NCBI GenBank assembly: GCA_004380135.1
Contig: QXCR01000036.1
Span: 124,001-188,000 of the forward strand
Direction of reading: 5' to 3'
DNA length: 64,000 nt
Source of the DNA: Stemphylium vesicarium
Taxonomy: Eukaryota > Ascomycota > Dothideomycetes > Pleosporales > Pleosporaceae
Within the stretch, counting starts at the first letter, position 1. Each line of letters begins with the position of its first letter. Made by a program: the position numbers and the translations under genes. The notes below the pieces were generated by a model, which saw only the letters and a program-made list of their open reading frames with translations, was not told where the DNA came from and did not search any database. Positions 20,965-34,200 of this stretch are shown here, piece by piece.

Positions 20965-21573
20965 TCAAAAAATACCATAAAGCTGGGCCATAGCCTCTTG
21001 CATATCGACGTCATTCCTGGTAACAAGCGGCCTGGGATCGACAGTAGATCTCCGTAAGACCTGGTAGCCAAACTGTAGCCCGAATGTGACGAGTAGAACA
21101 GGTATGATGGCGCGACCTAACACCCGACTCCAAGTTATCCTCGTCTCTTCCGACTCCGTCTCTTTGCTATCTGCCGACTCAGAGGATTCGGCACTCTTTT
21201 CCTCTTCCCCGTTCTTTTCTTGCTCCATCTCCATCGTTCCTCCTTCCAGCACGGTCCAATACGTCAATCTCCCCAACCACAAATGCCACCCCACCATCAA
21301 CACCACACAAAGTAAAACATTCATCCAAGACATCTTCGCAGATGGCGACCTAGCTCTCCTCCCGAGTATCTCATAGATCTCGTCAAATCCCTGGATTGCA
21401 CATTGCATCGTGATGGGAACCAAAAGCATGGCGGCCGCGAGCGCAACGACTTCCAAGCTGCGCATGCCAAGACGCTTGAAAAATGTTGTCTCACGCTTAT
21501 GAACGTGCCAGTCCATGAGGAAGGATAAGAAGTCGTTCGTCCACGGATGCGTTGTTGACATTGTTAGGAGCAT
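20965..21573 (-). CDS. Hypothetical multi-span membrane protein, 202 aa
   Basis: Single open frame. Three clear hydrophobic helices: VVALAAAMLLVPITM near residue 45, MNVLLCVVLMVGWHLW near residue 90, and AIIPVLLVTFGLQFGYQVL near residue 165. Between the second and third lies an acidic linker rich in Glu and Ser (EKNGEEEKSAESSESADSKE). The N-terminus is hydrophilic with no signal peptide. A second Met four codons in (MSTTHPWTND) could be the real start. I do not recognise the family. No introns are needed. Confidence 0.65.
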   Translation of the reverse strand: MLLTMSTTHPWTNDFLSFLMDWHVHKRETTFFKRLGMRSLEVVALAAAMLLVPITMQCAIQGFDEIYEILGRRARSPSAKMSWMNVLLCVVLMVGWHLWLGRLTYWTVLEGGTMEMEQEKNGEEEKSAESSESADSKETESEETRITWSRVLGRAIIPVLLVTFGLQFGYQVLRRSTVDPRPLVTRNDVDMQEAMAQLYGIF

Positions 21574-23165
21574 GGCGGCGCGAGTGCGTATGGCGCAAAT
21601 CGAGATTGGCGGAGGATCTCCAGAAGCTAGAATGGGGGGGTTGATAGCAATGGGTATCTAAGTGCGGCAAGGCTCTAGCGAAGGAAGTGAAATGCGTTCA
21701 AAGGGATTGAATGTCGGGAAGTGATATTGGGGTCCCTTGATGGGAAGGTCGTGTCGGCGGCGTCGTCGTGGGTTATTATGCTTGCCGTGTCTCTTGCCAG
21801 GGCGGCCCTTCCTCGTTTGTAAATGTCTCCACGTCAGGAATTGACGCGCGAACCCAGTGATGCAGCCTCCTTTTCTCCCTGGGGGATTCCTTCAATATCT
21901 CTCTTTCAGCAGATGGCCTTGCCGCTGGTTCCCTTGATACACAATTCGCGCACGTAATGCCTCCTTTTCGCGGAAGAATGTACCAGATCAGCCGTCCAAA
22001 CACCAGGTCCCCACTAACCAGTCCAACCTTTCTTTCTTTCTCGAACAGATCTCCTTCGTCAATTCCGTCGTCGCAACAATATCTCAAGTCCCTCCAAACG
22101 TGACTACAAAAGTTGAAATGAATGAAGAAGCCCGGGAAAGAAAAATTCCGTCGTCGCGTTTCCCTTCTCCACCTCGGCTCGCACTCGTATCGCTCTCCTC
22201 GTAAGCCCGCGTGTGTCGCGCCAAGCCCCTCTTCCCGTTACGCAAACGTGCGCACACACCGCCCCAACTCTCTTTTTGGGCCAAATGGCGATTCTAGCGT
22301 CAACCCAATCTCGGGACAAAAGCCGTCCTCTCCAAAGCGCTCTCGTAGAGAATCAAAACGACGTTAGCAAGAAGAAGTAAAAGCGCAAAGTAGCAGAAAA
22401 AGATGACAGCAAAGAACGATACCCTCGTGGTAGTCTTACGTCTTACGACCAACTGTCATGCTCGTCATCACACAGCCCATTCTTACTGCTTACGCCCTGG
22501 CACTGCGCCCGCCCTGATCCGCAGCGCGCCGCTTCGCGTGTGTGGCATGCCTGAACCTGCCCCGCATTCGCCGGCGTGCTGAGCTTTACCGCGTCTGTGC
22601 CGGCGCCGGCTCATCCACGTGCTCTGATTGGCTCCTGCTGCTCACGTGTGTGCTTGTAGGTACATGAAGTAGTGCTGGCCTACAGGATTTAAGCGATCGT
22701 GGAAATTGCGGAGGATTTGGGGGGTGGTTAGTCATGGAATGGAATGGGAAGGTGCGTAGTTGTACTGGTTGGTAGAGAGGTGGTTGTGCGGGGTGATGAT
22801 GGGGTGCAAGGAGCTAGCTAGCTAGGCAGGTGGGTGATGGGGCGAGGCTACCTAGTGTAGGTAGAGGCATAATGCAATGTGTGAAGGCATGCGTTGTAGG
22901 CTAATGTCGCAAGGTACACTTTGGAAAAAACAAAGGATGTTAGATTAAAACACAAGCAACCAACCCCTTCTACGCCATCTCTACCATCTCTACATCTACA
23001 CTCGCGAAAAGCATAGCGGCTGCAACAACAACTCGGGCTCTGTTCTAGGCTCTAGAGTTCTGGGTATCGTAATCTATATGACGCAGCAAGGGAAAGAAAA
23101 GAAAAAGGAAAAGTGAAAAAGACGGTATGCAATGCTCTTGCTAAAACAGCAAAAGAAACAAGCAA
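21574..23165. other. Intergenic region, no gene seen
   Basis: About 1.6 kb. The frames at 21776-22087 (minus) and 22122-22367 (plus) have highly basic, low-complexity translations and no neighbouring exon signals. The right part is the 3' flank of the LtrA-family gene. Confidence 0.5.
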
Positions 23166-25858
23166 TCAAACAACATGACCACCATGATCTCCAAAACTGA
23201 CGGTCCTCGCGCGCATCGGTTGCTGCAAGCCGACGTCGCCATAGCTCCTCCCTTCATAGTCGTGCTCGTTCATCACACCCAAGCTCTTCCAGCTGGCCTT
23301 CTCCCTCAGGTCATTTCTGCTGGGTCTGCTGCTCAGATTGATATTCGCGTGAACGGAGTTGTGGATACTGGGGGTACTCGGAGGATGAACGGCTATGCCG
23401 AGGCCTTGGCCCTGATGTTCGGGTACTTTACTGGTAGGCGTGTTGTCGTAGGAAAAGTCGTGGGCAGTGGGATTGCTTCTACTGGCTCCAGCCTGGTTGC
23501 CCTCGTCTCGCAGCGTGACTTCGCTTCCGAACATGAGGCCGGGACTGCGGCTTGGGGTTCTCGAGTGGACGTTCGATGGCCTGGGAGCCTGCTCGTAGTG
23601 TCGTGGTGAAGCGGTTGAGTATGGCATGTATGCAGTTTGCACTCGGCTTAGAGACGGCGCGGGTGTGTATCCTCGGGTGCGTGGCGGTGTGCCTCTTGGT
23701 GTACCTCCAGGCGTTGGTGCGCGACTGGGGTATTTCGAGGCAAGGCCACCCGTTTCGCTGTCATTGTTATCGTTGTTCAGGGTTGAGCGACCCCAGGAGC
23801 CGTCACGGTTGTGCGGGCTACGCGAATGACGTTTTGTGTGTTGCGAAAGAGCAATCAATATGTTATCGAAAAGAAGAACTGTTGGAAGAGTCAGTATTCG
23901 AAATCCTAACGCTCGAGAAACGTGCAAGGTACTTACCACCAGCAAAGAACAGCACCACAATGGGAATAATCCAGTGACTTCCCTTGAATTTGAACCCGCT
24001 CTCACTCTTGTCTGCAATGACGACAGTGATTCCCAGAATGATGAGTATGAAGCCTGCGACGACCCTGCTGATGATCTCGCCGAACTCGTGCTTCGTCTTG
24101 TGCACCTTGTTGAACCAGTACATGATTGCCAACACCAACAAGACGCAGCCCGCGCCAATGAAGAACTGCATGGTCGTGGTGTTGAAGACATCAGATACAG
24201 CATCGAGCTTGGCTCGCGGACTGGTCGAAGTCGAAGTGACGGCATTCAGTTTCGCTAGAGAGTCGGCGTGAGCTTCGTAGACGAAAACCTGGGCCCTGTC
24301 GAACATATGGCGAACAACCTCACCAGTCCGGCTGTTCCACTCTTCGGATCTGAATCCATAGGTGTCGGTGTAGTTCTCGATAGCCGTGAAGTTGGTGTTC
24401 CAGTTGTAAGTAGCATTCCAGTACTTGTATTTGAATCTCCCGTTAACGCCGATCATACTCTTGTTGAGGTAGTCCAAGAAGCTGTCGGTGTCCGAGTAGC
24501 CATCTGCCGGGTTGGAGTAATCTTCGGGTCTGATAGACCAGATCCACTTGAGTGCCTGGACAGCTGAGTTCCAAACGATGATGGAAGTGTTGCCCTCGAC
24601 GCAAAGTAGAATTGCTGAGTGTAGAGGGTAGTGAAGGACAGCCCAGATTTGTTGGCGCACGGTACCAAACCGATCGTGAGAGTGCTGATCGAAGTAGAGC
24701 ATCCAGAGGAAATACTACAAAAGTGGTTAGTCGACATGTTGGCATCTGAAATGCTCGTAACTTACCAGTAGCAAAACGGCCGCAACCACGGTACCAATCT
24801 CGCTCATGTTGTTGCTTGTCTGACCGTTCGTGATGCATGCCACGCTCTTTACCAGACCAATAATGCCCTCCCCGATGATTATAAGTGTGAGAAGCTGTAA
24901 TCGCTCGACGAGATGGGTGTACTTGAAGCTAATGATGCGCCATATCATAGCAATGAGGAAGATGAGAAGACCTTCAACAACGGAAATAATGACCCTAATC
25001 ACTCTCGTCAGTCTCCACCGCAGATCGAGACGAATGTAATACTCACCACACGAGCTGTTCCTCGAGCCCAACACGCCCTCTCGGGAAGACAGCCAGAGAA
25101 AGACCATAGCCCACAGCCGCAACAAGATGGACGCCAGCGCTTAGACCCAATGGAATCAGCGTCTGACGGAACATGCGTCCTTGCCACATGACCACAGCGT
25201 ATTGAGCAGCGATTGCGATTCTCCCAATGACTAATACAATAGCGAAATTGCGATAGGACTTCTCGACTCCGCTGGTACTGTATTTGTCGAAGACCGGGCC
25301 GGCGTAGACGAAACCTGTGAAGATGCCGAATTGGATGGCTTTGTGAAAGCGGTTCCACACGCAATCGATGCTGAATCGCACATCAAAAAGCGTGACGCTC
25401 AGCCATGTAAACCACATGAGCGTGAAGAGCTTGAGATAATTGATCAAGGCTATATATGCGTTAATGGTTGAGAGACCTGATTGGTATTGGTACGTACATT
25501 CGGCGTCGGTATGCTGGTGCATAGCTGTGAAGTACGCCAAGTTTGCGACAAAGAACAGATCATAGAAGAGCTCAATGGTGCTTGCTTCAGTATGCTGCTT
25601 GTAGATGATGATGTTCCCGCGACTGGTCCTGCCGTTTCCGGCAAATGTGGTTGTGTCATTCGAATTGTCCAATGTACTTGTGTGGGTGTTGGTCTTCTCT
25701 AGATCTGAAGAGTTCCCTGAAACCACTTCAAGCACATCCTCGTTAATCGGATTAGCTAGTAGAGGAAGATATGTCCTCTCTTTTGGATGATCGGAGTGCA
25801 AGTGACCATGCAAATCAGTGGTTTTCCGGCGCAAACTGAAGTAACGTGAAAGATCCAT
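23166..25858 (-). CDS. LtrA-family (low temperature requirement A) multi-span membrane protein
   Basis: Exons 25858-25498, 25449-25047, 24994-24766, 24714-23937, 23878-23166; introns of 48, 52, 51 and 58 bp; 2484 nt, 827 aa. A hydrophilic N-terminus of about 90 residues precedes the family signature EASTIELFYDLFFVANLAYF, then MWFTWLSVTLFDVRFSIDC, YRNFAIVLVIGRIAIAAQY, the conserved VERLQLLTLIIIGEGIIGLV and further membrane helices (FFIGAGCVLLVLAIMYWF, VVAGFILIILGITVVI, WIIPIVVLFFAGV). After the last helix comes a cytosolic tail of about 230 residues rich in Ser, Pro and Arg, ending SFGDHGGHVV. LtrA was named from a Listeria gene needed for cold growth; the role in fungi is not established. Each intron was placed so that hydrophobic helices join without loss. 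Confidence 0.88.
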
Positions 25859-27211
25859 TGCGAATCGAACGAAACGAAGCGATGGTGAAAGTGAAGCTGT
25901 TGTTGGAGTGATGGAGAATTAGAACGAAAGGCACTCACTTCATATCTCCATATATACCGAATAGTAGTTGTAGCAGCCACCGACTTCAGAGGCATAGTGT
26001 TAGCCAAGAGCGCTTCGGTCCGCGAGTGTGAACGGGCCGCGATAATCTCAGCGTTAGTGGTGAGCCTCCGTCCCAAAATAAGGCCAGATCTGCAAAACCA
26101 TAGCCATGGTGGAGAGCTACAACGAGCCGTCAACACCAAGCATCGTTTCAATCTGTGCGCCCGGTGGAGGGTTAGGCCCAAAATCGCACATTTCTGGAAA
26201 CACCATCAGTGAGTAGCATAGCCAATGCTGCTGACAGGAACGGTGGTCTGAGTCAAGGAGAGACCTGATGTTTCGGTAGGTACAGCAGATGACACCCGAG
26301 CCCTAGAGATATTCCTGGGTTCGTACTACGTGACGCCTCCCTCTTGTTGGTGGATAGTGCCATCTGCCGTGAGCCCTGCAGATTCGCTGCATGGTCGGGG
26401 TAAATTTGTACGACTCTTTGGCCCGTACATTTGTAAGACGACCCGAGTTGTTGGTATGACCACTGCGGAACAGTAAGTCGTGCCGATCCGTAAGGATGAC
26501 TGCAAACAACGAGCGAACCAGCATTCACTGCCAAGCTTTCCGATAAGCTCAGTGGCTATGGGTCTTGGCTGCCGCAAGATGCGGCGCTGCAGGCTGAGCA
26601 AAAGGTTATGCGCCGAAGGCAGCCCTCAATTCGTTCAAGCTGATGTTTGCCAAGGTCCTACACGACTCCTTGTGGCATAGCAAGCCTCGCGACAGGCGCT
26701 CAGCTACTGAAATAGGAAACGGACGCCCTGGAAAAGCCCCAAAAGATCCGATGAAGCATTACCGATAACGAAAACCCGGTAGTGGGAGTACACAGATCTG
26801 GTTTCCCATGAGGCCGTACAAGATCTCCATGCATAGGTGAGATGGCCATGTGTCTCGGGGTTCGCTGGGTGAGGCACGACACCACCAGCAGTCTCCACCA
26901 CACCATCTTAATCCGATCACGATGTCCGTCTACGTCTCAAAACTCAATGACGAGCGAGGGGAACAGGGCGCAGGCAGAAACCCGGAGTTAAAGGCGCTAA
27001 CTATGGCCTTCGAGTGATCGACATGTCGGGCTGCACACGTCCTAGTAGTTTCAAGAGGATTTGTATTGCTTCGAACATCTCACCTCTATCCATTCTGTCG
27101 CTTGACTTGGCTAGCGGATTTGCTGCTGCGCTGTATTTGGAAGTCCCAAAATGAGGCTGTGCGGTATACCATCAGTGGACGACTAGTCTGCGATGCTTCG
27201 TTCTTCAGCTA
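25859..27211. other. Intergenic region, no gene seen
   Basis: 5' flank of the LtrA-family gene and 3' flank of the RING-YEATS gene. Short frames at 26253-26601 and 26700-26906 on minus show no domain features. Confidence 0.5.
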
Positions 27212-28306
27212 CTATCTTCGGGAAGACTCCACGTATTCGCTGTCCCCTTCGTCATCCATGTCATCGTCCGATGCACTTTCGTTGTCTTCGTCTGCGGGCG
27301 CCTCGTAGTCATCGTCCTCTTTTTCTTGTTCCTCGTCATCCATTTCTGGATGACGGGCAGGCACCTGCCTTGTCCTTAACCTGCGACCGGTCTGGTTGAC
27401 TTCATCATCAACAAACTTCTTCACCTTGGCTCTGACTCGGCCCTGCCTACCTCTCCCTTCAAAGTCTAGCTCCCAAGAAAGCTCAAGTCCCTGTTGTCTA
27501 GTCCCAGCGTTATCGATGATCCAGCTATATGGTTCTTTCATCACGATCTTGGACTGGATCTCGAAGGTTCCCCAGCCTTCCGCTTCGAATTCGTAGGGTG
27601 GGTTTCGAAGGACATGGTGGTGCGGCCGAAATGTAGGGTGCTATTACACGTCAGCTACGAGCGACAGAAGGAACGTAAAGCCTAAGATAAGCAATGATGA
27701 AATGGGTGTAGATGTGGATAGGTTTTCTAACCTACCAGATAAATATGCACTTCCTTGATAAGATCCGGCCTGGACGTGCGCACAAAGAACGTCCATAGAT
27801 GCCCGTTGTGGCTCCCCGAATTCCTAATCAGTCGGTGCTTATTGCCAATAAGAACCATGACGCCCTCGACACCGTCCTGCCCAATGCGCGAACCCCTATC
27901 GACCTCTTCTTCTATGCGCCTTTCCATATACGTCGTTGGGTATTTCGTCTCCAGCTGCCTTGCCAGAGGCTTATCAGGCGATGCTTTCGTTCGAGTCCTG
28001 CACATGGGACAATTCGCTTCGAGATCGTAGGTCGGGTCATAGTTCGGATTGAAGTCGTCGAGAGTTACATCTGAGCTCGTGTGCTCGATTTGGTTTGTCG
28101 ACGATGCGTCCGCCCACTGTGCCATGCACGAGGCGCATAGTAGGTGGTTGCACTGCGTCCTCACGGGCGTGTACATGAGCAGTTGGCAGATCTATTCAGA
28201 ATCAGCAAACTCACGCCATACTATCGCAGACGTAGCTCACAGGACAGAGATCATCGTGCCCGACATCTTCTGGTGGTGGTGCTACTGCGGTCGCTGCGTC
28301 GGGCAT
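27212..28306 (-). CDS. RING finger - YEATS domain protein
   Basis: Exons 28306-28241, 28191-27736, 27640-27212; introns of 49 and 95 bp; 951 nt, 316 aa. The N-terminal C3HC4 RING has Cys21, Cys24, Cys36, His38, Cys41, Cys44, Cys83 and Cys86 (CPICQLL...CNHLLCASC...CPMCR), with a long acidic insertion between the third and fourth ligand pairs. A YEATS fold follows at about residues 115-235: GHLWTFFVRTS, then EVHIYLHPTFRPHHHVLRNP and YEFEAEGWGTFEIQ, the GWG loop being part of the acyl-lysine pocket in known YEATS readers. The C-terminus is very acidic (DEEQEKEDDDYEAPADEDNE). The architecture suggests a ubiquitin ligase guided by acylated histones, which is inference. The first splice falls inside the RING and is required to form it. 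Confidence 0.88.
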
Positions 28307-28604
28307 GGTCGCTCAAAGGAGAAGAGGAAGGAGAGAGGAAAGCATTTCAAGCTATCCAGGGGAAAGAGTGCGTTAAGGCCATCTCGCCTTGTACTTGCGG
28401 CATGGCTCCAGATCGTGTTGGCGAAGGTGGGTCACTCGTCATTGGCTGTGACGTGCTTCAGGCAACAGCCTGCACGTGCCAACATTAGGACGCGGGGACG
28501 AATTATCACGTGACTACGCGTTCGATAAGGGATATCAAACTTGTGAAGGGAAGGGCGATACCAAGGTATTGAGTTATTAATGTAAGCTTATCTTGTACGT
28601 CTGA

Positions 28605-29919
28605 TCACCTATAACCATTGTCTACGCCCCACGGCAAATCGTTCGGCCTTAGTCCCATCGCCTCTTTTTGCTCCATCTGCCTCTGTAGTTCCGCTTCTCT
28701 CTTCGCGTCTTCCAGATATCGCAACCTTTCTCTCCTCGCCTTCTCCTTCAGCTCGCCGAATGGGTCAAATCTTTCGCTCTCGGGATTCTTGAATGGATTC
28801 TCCCTCCAGCTACCTCGATCAGTCAACGTCGTACTCCTCGGCCTGTTGTTCAGCACATCATAAGCCTTGTTGAGCGGGGGATCAGCAAAAGGGTTTGGAG
28901 TTCGAGGTGCCATGCGCGAGTTGTTGCGGTCCGTAGAGACAGTTTCTGGGCGTGCGTAGGGACCGGGGCCGAAGAGGGTATTGCTGCGCTCCGTTGAGCG
29001 AGTGAGGTGGCCGCCTCCTCCGCCACTACCGCCGCCATTGAGACGCGCAAATATTGAAGACGCTTCGCCTACATGTGCAGTCTCTGGGGCGACGAGAGGA
29101 TTGGTATTCGAGGGGTAGAAAGGTTCGTCTGGTAGGGGTACGTGACTACTGTTGCTCCTTCGCTTGCGACGCTTGATGAAGACTACTGCAGCGATGAGCA
29201 AGGCTAGAGCGCCTGATTGGTTGTTAGTAATGAATCCATTCCACGCTGACTTGTACCAACATACCAAGTACACCCAAGATGATTGCTGCAACCATAGCTT
29301 CTTTCGTCATGATGGGTTCTTGTTCCCGTTGCGGTAACCTCTGTGGAACATCACTTTCCCCTGACAGTTCCGATTCTGCGGTAGATAAAGGCGGTGGGGG
29401 AGGTGCAGGCGCTGAAGCTGTTGGCGAAGATTGTTTTTGCCGATCACTTTGGGTTACATCCACTGTAAAACTTGTTGTGGCGGGACGGGTGATTGTTGCT
29501 AATGTCGTTCCTGTGATCAGAGGCAGAAGGGGGTCGTTTTTTTGCGAGGTAATTGTGAACGTAGGTACACTTGTCGTTAATGTGTTGCTTTCTGCGGCCG
29601 ACGTAGGTAGCGTGGGTGCTGTGGTCGGATCGGGACCAAGGGTTTGAACAGGCCGGTTTGATGTACCACTCTCTACCGGTGACGGTGGCTCTTCGTCGGT
29701 GTCGGAATCCGAGTCCTCACTCTCTGATTGTCCACCAATTGTTGAGGGGCTGCTGAATGGAGAGTCTGGGCTCTCAGGCCCTTCCTCCGCCTCTTCCACT
29801 CCCTCTTCTTCCTCGACAGCCCCCGTGACAGGCATTGTGGTCACCATAGCATCCTGGCGACGAACGCGTCTAGGAATCACTCTTACTGGTGACGGTCGTA
29901 GGAGCTGATAACGAGCCAT
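28605..29919 (-). CDS. Hypothetical single-span membrane protein, Ser/Thr/Pro-rich
   Basis: Exons 29919-29265 and 29212-28605, intron 52 bp (GTATGT...CAG), 1263 nt, 420 aa. A long Ser/Thr/Pro/Glu-rich region (probably O-glycosylated if extracellular) leads to one membrane helix formed across the splice, AMVAAIILGVLG plus ALALLIAAVVFI, followed by a basic stop-transfer KRRKRRS and a cytosolic tail of about 190 residues. The tail ends in a charged helix with KEKARRERLRYLEDAKREAE. The N-terminus (MARYQLLRPSPVRVIPRR) lacks a signal peptide. The layout is that of fungal wall-stress-sensor-like proteins, but no cysteine-rich sensor domain is visible, so the role is unassigned. Confidence 0.72.
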
Positions 29920-31240
29920 GACTGAGATAATAGATAAGTATTAGATAGGCACACAAGCCAAGATGCGACTCGCGCATGTATGTTAAGAAACTAGAATAGA
30001 AGAAAGGAACGTCCCCAGGACTAAGAACCGAAAAGAATGTATCCGGTCAACGGAGCGGTCGAAAAGAAAGTCTGACTTCCTAAGGCACAACGTGAACCCA
30101 CATCAATCAAGAAGTGGAAAGGGAGAGTGAAGCAACAGAGTATGGAGACTCCAATGCTTTGAATGTGGGCTGACGACTTGGGAGTTGCCCGTCAGGGTTA
30201 TTAGTCTCAGTCGTAGAACGTCTCCAATCCGCGAATCAGTGGGTCTATTCGGAACTACCATCATCCCCAAAGTTGCCCAGGAGATACCGTCGAAACGGCG
30301 CATTTCTCATTGGGCCAGCCTGGGCGTCCTTGAAACTAAGGCACAATGACGGCCAGAACCTGCGGCGTACGATCGACAGGAAAAAGCGATAAAGCGTTGA
30401 ATCGTCAGCCTGAACGATGTTAAGACATGTATCAGCCAGGGATTCATGCTTGTCGAGGGTCTGTGGTTGGTTGCGGAGAGTATGTGAGACGTCTTGGCGG
30501 TTTGACCGGGCGATGATGGAGCGTGTCGTGCTTCAGCACCCCCAAAACGTGCGGCTACGGCATATCGGTCGTCGGAGCCACATAGCTGCCACTTTTGTGA
30601 TGAAATGCCAGCTGAGGCTGACGGCCCTATTCATGGAGCGCATATTGCCCGGTGGGCCAAGCCGGCGCAAGATCTGTGGGAGCGACGCGTAAGTTGTGAA
30701 AAATGCCAGTCGCAAAGGTGGAGCTTAGGCCATATTCCAATGATGTTTATCGATGACATATTGGAGGCAAGTTGATGCACCAACGTGAGCAGGCAGTCGA
30801 ACTGATAAGCAACATTCTTGATGGTTTGGTGACGGCAAGTGGGTGAGAAGGCGAAGACCACCAAGAAAGATGCGGCGCGAAGACCCTGGGCGATAAGCGA
30901 AGCCTTAGCATGATCAAGCAAGCCGGCCACCCACTTTCCGCATCAACAACATTTCATCATCCGAGCCGGCATCTCAAATAATCGCATTGCGGAGTGCTGT
31001 AGAGTGGTATCTTTGCGTGCCATCTATCATTCTGCATAGGAATTCATAGCCCATAACGCCACCCGCCGGAGAGACTCTTGCCATCGACTTCAACTGTCCA
31101 TACCTACGCACACGTCCAGATTGGAGCGATCAAGTTCAGCCAGATAGGGTACGTTGTGTATATTACATAATCTACATATTATTGAGTGACATAGGCTCTA
31201 AAGCGATGAATCAAGGGACATACGCAATCCGCCGTCAAGT
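29920..31240. other. Intergenic region, no gene seen
   Basis: Between the membrane-protein start and the ABC-transporter stop. Short frames (30417-30692 plus; 30631-30930 minus) have no domain character. Confidence 0.5.
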
Positions 31241-34200
31241 TCAGGTCGGTATAGCTCGATCCAGACTTTGACCCAAGCACATCTCATAGTACACACCCCT
31301 CTTCGCAAGCAGGTCCTGGTGTGCTCCGCTCTCAATGACCTTTCCCTTGGCAAACACATAGATCTTGTCAGCATCTTTGATCGTGCTGAGGCGATGCGCT
31401 ACCGCAATGGTGGTGCGTCCACTCTGCGCTTCCTCAAGCGCCGATTGAACCACACGCTCAGACTCCGTATCTAGCGCAGACGTGGCTTCGTCAAGCAACA
31501 GTAATCGCGGCTCGCGTATCAACGCACGAGCTATTGCGATACGTTGACGTTGCCCACCCGATAGTTGCGTACCTCTGCTGCCGCACATGGTTGCGAAGCC
31601 GTTGGGAAGGGATGCGACGAAATCTGAAATGTTGGACTGCTTGGCCGCAAGCTCCACTTGCGCGTCGGTGACGTCGGTCTCTATCCCCATAGCGATGTTG
31701 TCACGGACCGAGCCTTGGTACAAAACCGGCTCTTGCTGAACAAGCGAAACATCTCGACGATACTTGCGCGGACAAAGCTCGATCAAAGGCCTGCCATCAA
31801 ATGATATGCATCCTGTGACAGGATCGTAGAACCGTTCCAAGAGAGATACCATAGTCGATTTGCCACAGCCGGAAGCACCGACAAAGGCGATGAATTGACT
31901 CGGTTGCACGTCGACATCGATGCCTTCAAGCACTTTGGCATGGGGCCGAGACTCGTATGCGAAGGTAACATCTTGCACTTCGATATGCGCTGGATCTTTG
32001 TCCTTCTCGTTGTTGAAGGGGGGTTTCGATGCATCTTCCTCTACGGCTGGTCTCAGCCTCCGCAACCAGAACACATAGTTAGCTGCGGTCGCCGCCTTGG
32101 TCAGGCTCGTAGTATAGGCAAAGAATGCCGCAGCTGCTTCTCCAGAAAAGATGACACCGATGAAGACGGTGAAAAATTGGGTCGTCGTGTACTCGCCGGT
32201 ACTGATGAGGCGACCACCGTACCAGAAACCCAAGGCCATAGCCAAGAACGATATCGACTGTGTCAGCGCATACCAGAACATGGTCCACACTAGAGCCTTG
32301 ATGCCATCCCTTGCAACAGGGCGCAAACGTTCCTCATACAATGCAAGAATGTGTCGCTCGAGCGCCAAACTTGACACAGTGCGAATAGCGGCAACGGCTT
32401 CAGAGGCGAGAGCAGCGCTGCTAGCGAATCGCTTACCGGTAAGCTCTTCAAGCTTGAACTCAAGTCGAATCCTGAGATAACCGGAGAAGACAATTAGCGG
32501 TAGGGCTCCGAAAACGACCACGAGGCCCAGCTTCCAGCCGACCACAATAGCGAGAATGGAGCTGGAAACTACATTTACGATGTTGATGCAGATGAGCATC
32601 AAGTTGAAGCCCATCAGCTCACGTAAGTTATCGGGATATCCTGACAGGTTTGACACGAGCGCGCCGCTAGCGTTTGCTTGGTCGTCGAAAAAGGCCATGT
32701 CTTGCTTGAGAACCAAGTCGAATATCTCACGTCGGAATTTCCTCGCGACCACTTGAGCCACGATGTTGCTCGCCCAGCCGACAGCAGCATATACGGCCAA
32801 GTTGCCTAGAGCGACAATGAAGAACATGAGCGAGTAGAAGTCGCCTTGGTCTACTGCCCGCTCTGGAGACAGCTGGAAAGCCTCGACGACGCGCGAAAAG
32901 AGTATAGCCTGAGCCGGAAATGTCGCTCCTCCGACAAGGGTAGCAAGTCCCAAGATAAGGAAACATTTCCAAAGGTCGCCCTGTTCTTTGAGAACCAGGA
33001 ATGTACACTTGATCAGGTTATAGTTGATGCCGTCTTTGCTCAGTTTCTTCCCCTCTTGATTCATCGCGGACGCTTGAGTCTGAGTGCGCACCAGATCGAT
33101 CTTCTCGGCAGCATGGTCCTGATCCAACTGTTCTTCGCTTTGGGCCTGACCAAGATCTTGAGCCCTTACGAGCCGAGCGTAAGCTCCGTCCTCTGCAAGG
33201 AGCTTCTCGTGTGAGCCTTGTTCGACCACAATGCCAGCAGACAACACTGCGATGTTGTCGGCGTTACGGATGGTAGATAGCTTATGTGCAATGACGATCG
33301 TGGTACGTCCTCGAGAAACACGTTCAAGGGCTTGTTGCACAATCTTCTCCGCCCTCGGGTCCAACGCACTGGTAGCCTCATCCAATAGTAGGACGGTTGG
33401 CTCAGAGACGATGCTGCGCGCAATTGCTATACGCTGCTTTTGGCCACCAGAGAGATTCGTAGCGCGTTCGCCGAGCTGCGTGTCGTAGCCCTGTGAGCTG
33501 TTAGCGCTAGATCACGATTGAAGTGGAAAGAGCGACACTTACCTTTGGCAACCGTTCAATGAACTCTTCAGCATACGCATCTCTGCAGGCCTTCTCCACC
33601 AGTGCTCTCTGCTCGCTCTGGGGCAAATCGGCTTTGCTGGTGCCGAAAAGGCCGAATGCGACGTTCTCATAGACAGTACCGGAGAACAAAACAGGCTCTT
33701 GCTGGACCAAGCGAATGTTGGTCCGTAGCCATGTGAGATTTAGCTCTCTGATATCGGTTCCGTCTAGGTGTATTGTACCGCTAGCTTGATCGTACCAACG
33801 TTCTATCAAGCCAATGATAGTAGATTTCCCGCTACCTGAGGCTCCAACAAGGGCGGTAGTTTTGCCGGAAGGTGCTGACAGTGTCAAGCTCTTCAACACC
33901 ATGATGTCCGGCCTCGCAGGATAAGCAAAGCTGATGTCCTCTATCTCGATGACGCCCTTGCACACAGCAGGGATATTTCCCTCTTCGCTCAAGGGATCGA
34001 TCTCCGACTTTCGATCGATGGTCTTAAATAGCTCGTCTGCGGAGGAAGATGCCTTCGTCAAGGCGATGATATTGGGTGCTATCGTTGTCATTGCATTCGC
34101 TGCAACGATGACGGCTAGGATGACGGTGAAAACATCGCCTATGATAAATCAGTACTTTTCGCCGCTGATCCGGTGGGTGCTGTCATGCACACAGTAGTGA

